Source: an uncultured Lachnospiraceae bacterium (GTDB taxonomy: Bacteria > Bacillota > Clostridia > Lachnospirales > Lachnospiraceae). Taken from it: 15,721 nucleotides of DNA. The first letter of the stretch is position 1. Each line of letters begins with the position of its first letter. Made by a program: the position numbers and the translations under genes. This document shows, piece by piece, positions 13,704 through 15,721 of the stretch. The DNA lies in the NCBI GenBank assembly GCA_902766655.1, contig CACXEL010000055.1:1-15721 (forward strand), written 5' to 3'. The notes beneath the pieces are model-generated. The model saw only the letters and a list, made by a program, of their open reading frames with translations, was not told the origin of the DNA and made no database searches.

Positions 13704-14852
13704 ATGCCCCTTCAGAACATATATGACGATCCGGTCTTTTTCGAAGGCTACAGCAGGATCCGCGGGCAGGAAGTCAACGCCAATGTCCTCTTCGAGCAGC
13801 CGGCCCTGATGTCGCTCCTGCCGGATCTGCACGGAAAAACGGTGCTGGACCTGGGCTGCGGCATGGGCGGACACTGCGCGGAGTATGTCAGGCGTGGCGC
13901 GGAGAGGGTGGTAGGAATAGACATTTCGGAGAAGATGCTTGAGGCTGCCCGTCAGAAAAACGCGGATCCCCGCATCGAGTACCTGCTTATGCCCATGGAG
14001 GAGATCGGGAGGCTGAACGGGGGCTTTGATGTCGTCACGAGCTCTCTGGCCCTGCACTATGTCGAGGATTTCAAGGGGCTGACCTCTTCCGTCCACCGGC
14101 TGCTGAAGGCAGGCGGCGTGTTTGTGTTTTCCCAGGAGCATCCGCTCTCCACCTGCTTCTCCGGGGGCGAGCGCTGGACCCGGGATGCGGAGGGCAGAAA
14201 GCTTTACGCGAACATCTCGAACTACAGCGTGGACGGCGAGCGGGAGTCGACCTGGTTCGTGGATGGGGTGAAGAAGTACCACCGGACTTTTTCCAGCATC
14301 ATCAACACACTCGTCGATGCGGGCCTTACCGTCACGCGCATACTGGAGCCGATACCCGACGCGGCCATGCTGGCCAGATACCCGGAGGAGAGAGATTCGC
14401 TCCATAAGCCGCTGTTCATGCTCGTACGGGCAGAGAGACCGCTTGCGGAAAGAATCATCGCCGCCTGCGGAAATGACTGTTCGGCCTGCCCGAGGTACAC
14501 GGCCCACCCGTATGAAAAGACGGAAGAAGAGCTGCGTCACACAGCGGAGCTCTGGATGAGGATCGGATATCGTGACCATGTCGCTACGAATCAGGAGATA
14601 TCCTGCAGTGGCTGCCGCCCGGAGAACTGGTGCAGGTATCGCGTTGTAAAGTGCTGTGAGGACAGGGGCATCAAGACCTGTGCCGAGTGCGCAGAGTATC
14701 CGTGCGGGAACATGCGCGAATGCTTTCAAGTGACCATGTCCTTCGAGCCGGCCTGCAGGGCGGCCTGTACCGAGGAAGAGTATGAGCGGCTGAGGAAGGC
14801 CTTTTTTGAGAAGGAAAAGAATCTGAACAGCTTACGCGGCCGACGGGGATGA
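13704..14852 (+). CDS. SAM-dependent methyltransferase fused to a C-terminal DUF3795 domain
   Basis: A 382-residue protein made of two parts. Residues 1-245 are a class I methyltransferase: DDPVFFEGYSRIR near the start, motif I VLDLGCGMGG at 47-56, the acidic loop end VGIDISEKML at 70-79, DVVTSSLALHYVEDF and LLKAGGVFVFSQEHPL. Residues from about 250 on are a DUF3795-type cysteine-rich domain: Cys255, Cys259 and Cys262 in CGNDCSAC, then SCSGC..WCRYRVVKCC and CAECAEYPCGNM. AGGAGGTG lies seven bases before the ATG, a perfect site. The substrate is unknown. The fused domain might bind a metal or the substrate, or place the enzyme beside a partner. The reading frame has no break at the junction, so it is a real fusion in this sequence, not a split pair. 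Confidence 0.9.
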   Translation: MPLQNIYDDPVFFEGYSRIRGQEVNANVLFEQPALMSLLPDLHGKTVLDLGCGMGGHCAEYVRRGAERVVGIDISEKMLEAARQKNADPRIEYLLMPMEEIGRLNGGFDVVTSSLALHYVEDFKGLTSSVHRLLKAGGVFVFSQEHPLSTCFSGGERWTRDAEGRKLYANISNYSVDGERESTWFVDGVKKYHRTFSSIINTLVDAGLTVTRILEPIPDAAMLARYPEERDSLHKPLFMLVRAERPLAERIIAACGNDCSACPRYTAHPYEKTEEELRHTAELWMRIGYRDHVATNQEISCSGCRPENWCRYRVVKCCEDRGIKTCAECAEYPCGNMRECFQVTMSFEPACRAACTEEEYERLRKAFFEKEKNLNSLRGRRG

Positions 14853-14887
14853 GAAGACAGCGGAAACAGGTATGTGATGGGTTATTT

Positions 14888-14930
14888 CCCTTCCGGACAA
14901 GAACAGCAGGGCTGACGAGCCGGGGAAGGG
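14888..14930 (+). repeat. Imperfect inverted repeat before the radical SAM gene
   Basis: CCCTTCCGG (14888-14896) and CCGGGGAAGGG (14920-14930) can pair with a two-base bulge over a 23-base loop. The right arm ends 16 bases before the start codon, near the ribosome binding site, and there is no T-run after it, so it is not a terminator. It could affect translation of the next gene or be chance. Confidence 0.25.
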
Positions 14931-14946
14931 CGATGGAGTACAGAAG

Positions 14947-15721
14947 ATGCATTTTGTTGAGGCCAAGGGTATACTGACCGGCAGCGGCGGTCATTACGGG
15001 ATGAATATTTACCGAGGATGCAGTCATGGCTGCATTTACTGTGACAGCAGGAGCCGGTGCTACCAGTTCACGCATCCCTTCGAGGATATCGAGGTGAAAC
15101 GGAACGCGCCGGAGTTGCTCGAACAGGCTCTGAAATCAAAGAGACGAAGGTGCATGATCGGGACCGGTTCGATGTCCGACCCTTATATGCATTGTGAAGA
15201 GGAGCTGCGTCTGACCCGGAAGTGTCTGCAAATTATCCTGCACTATGGCTTCGGCGCGGCGATCCAGACAAAATCCGACCGGATCCTGCAGGATATCGAC
15301 CTCCTGGATGAAATAAACCGGTCCGCCAAATGTGTCGTGCAGATGACGCTGACGACCTGGGACGATGACCTGTGCCGGATACTGGAGCCGAAGGTCTGTA
15401 ATACAAAGCGCCGGATAGAGGTGCTTCGGGAAATGCAGGCAAGGGGCATACCGACCGTCGTGTGGATGACGCCGATCCTGCCTTTCATCAACGATACAGA
15501 GGAGAACGTCGCGTCCATATTGAACGAATGCGCCCGTGCCGGTGTGAAGGGCGTCATTGATTTCGGCATGGGACTGACCCTGCGGGAAGGCGACCGGGAG
15601 TACTATTACGCGGCGCTGGATCGGCACTTTCCGGGCCTGAAGGAGCGATATATCAGACGCTACGGAAATGCATACGAGCTGCCCAGCCCCAACGCCCGGG
15701 CTCTGAAAGAAGTCTTCCAAA
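14947..15721 (+). CDS. Radical SAM protein, SPL-like (Rv2578c-type) family, 3' end outside window
   Basis: Open from ATG 14947 to the last base, 258 residues so far. The 4Fe-4S/SAM site is Cys25, Cys29 and Cys32 in GCSHGCIYCD, the CX3CX2C pattern of radical SAM enzymes. Following marks are MIGTGSMSDPYMHCEEE at about 70-86, close to the DPY..E motif of the spore photoproduct lyase-like family, then AAIQTKSDRILQDIDLL, VVQMTLTTWDD and VWMTPILPFINDTEEN, which fit the barrel strands. Members cleave SAM to a 5'-deoxyadenosyl radical; most Rv2578c-type members have no known substrate. The ribosome binding site is a weak GGAG about eight bases ahead. It begins 94 bases after the methyltransferase-DUF3795 gene in the same direction. 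Family call strong; substrate unknown. Confidence 0.9.
   Translation, partial: MHFVEAKGILTGSGGHYGMNIYRGCSHGCIYCDSRSRCYQFTHPFEDIEVKRNAPELLEQALKSKRRRCMIGTGSMSDPYMHCEEELRLTRKCLQIILHYGFGAAIQTKSDRILQDIDLLDEINRSAKCVVQMTLTTWDDDLCRILEPKVCNTKRRIEVLREMQARGIPTVVWMTPILPFINDTEENVASILNECARAGVKGVIDFGMGLTLREGDREYYYAALDRHFPGLKERYIRRYGNAYELPSPNARALKEVFQ

Noticed and set aside
11988..14852. The run of small one-gene units looked like an integron-type cassette array.
   Set aside because: The gaps (about 18 to 94 bases) share no repeated recombination-site-like sequence with each other, and no integrase gene is present. Plain co-directional genes with their own ribosome binding sites explain it.
1..15721. GGATCC seemed frequent (about thirteen by eye), hinting at a methylation or uptake signal.
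   Set aside because: Counts were by eye; most copies are inside coding regions where common codons can create the motif, with no regular spacing, orientation or conserved flank.

Overview
The window reads as chromosome of an anaerobic Firmicute, most likely a Clostridia/Lachnospiraceae-type gut or rumen bacterium. The reasons are strong AGGAGG-type ribosome binding sites in front of nearly every gene, TTG starts, moderately GC-rich coding sequence, and a family repertoire (GGGtGRT protein, C_GCAxxG_C_C protein, VanZ, YwaF, DUF3795, SdpI, DUF2200, citrate lyase) typical of that group. No tRNA, rRNA, CRISPR array, insertion sequence or phage gene was seen. Species cannot be named from sequence alone.

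Layout. (1) 1-484: end of a GGGtGRT-family gene closed by a strong intrinsic terminator. (2) 602-4511, plus strand: a C_GCAxxG_C_C redox-type protein, a P-loop kinase-like protein, a strip of broken or tiny reading frames, a VanZ-like membrane protein, an unrecognised six-helix membrane protein with a C-terminal soluble domain, and a YwaF/TMEM164-like membrane protein. (3) 4617-8057, minus strand: a bidirectional terminator, a flavin reductase with its own promoter and an overlapping palindrome, and the citrate lyase genes citD-citE-citF, tightly spaced behind a promoter with a 21-base palindrome just downstream. (4) 8141-9942, plus strand, divergent from citDEF: an acyltransferase-3 membrane protein and an XRE-AbrB fusion regulator. 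(5) 10130-11875: a NUDIX hydrolase, an Imm32-like protein and a LysR regulator. (6) 11988-15721: a co-directional run of small genes (zinc-ribbon DUF1801, Cys-rich DUF3795, SdpI-like, DUF2200), then a methyltransferase fused to DUF3795, then a radical SAM protein that runs off the end.

How the genes work together. Only citDEF is a clear functional unit: the three structural subunits of citrate lyase, which splits citrate to acetate and oxaloacetate. The ligase and prosthetic-group genes (citC, citX, citG) are not next to it, and CitF has a short N-terminus. The rest is a mosaic of single-gene units, several with stress, immunity or membrane flavour. The most unusual item is the 12.4-15.7 kb stretch, where a stand-alone Cys-rich DUF3795 protein, a methyltransferase-DUF3795 fusion and a radical SAM enzyme lie within about 3 kb. 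The window does not prove a shared pathway for them, but it is the best candidate here for undescribed chemistry.
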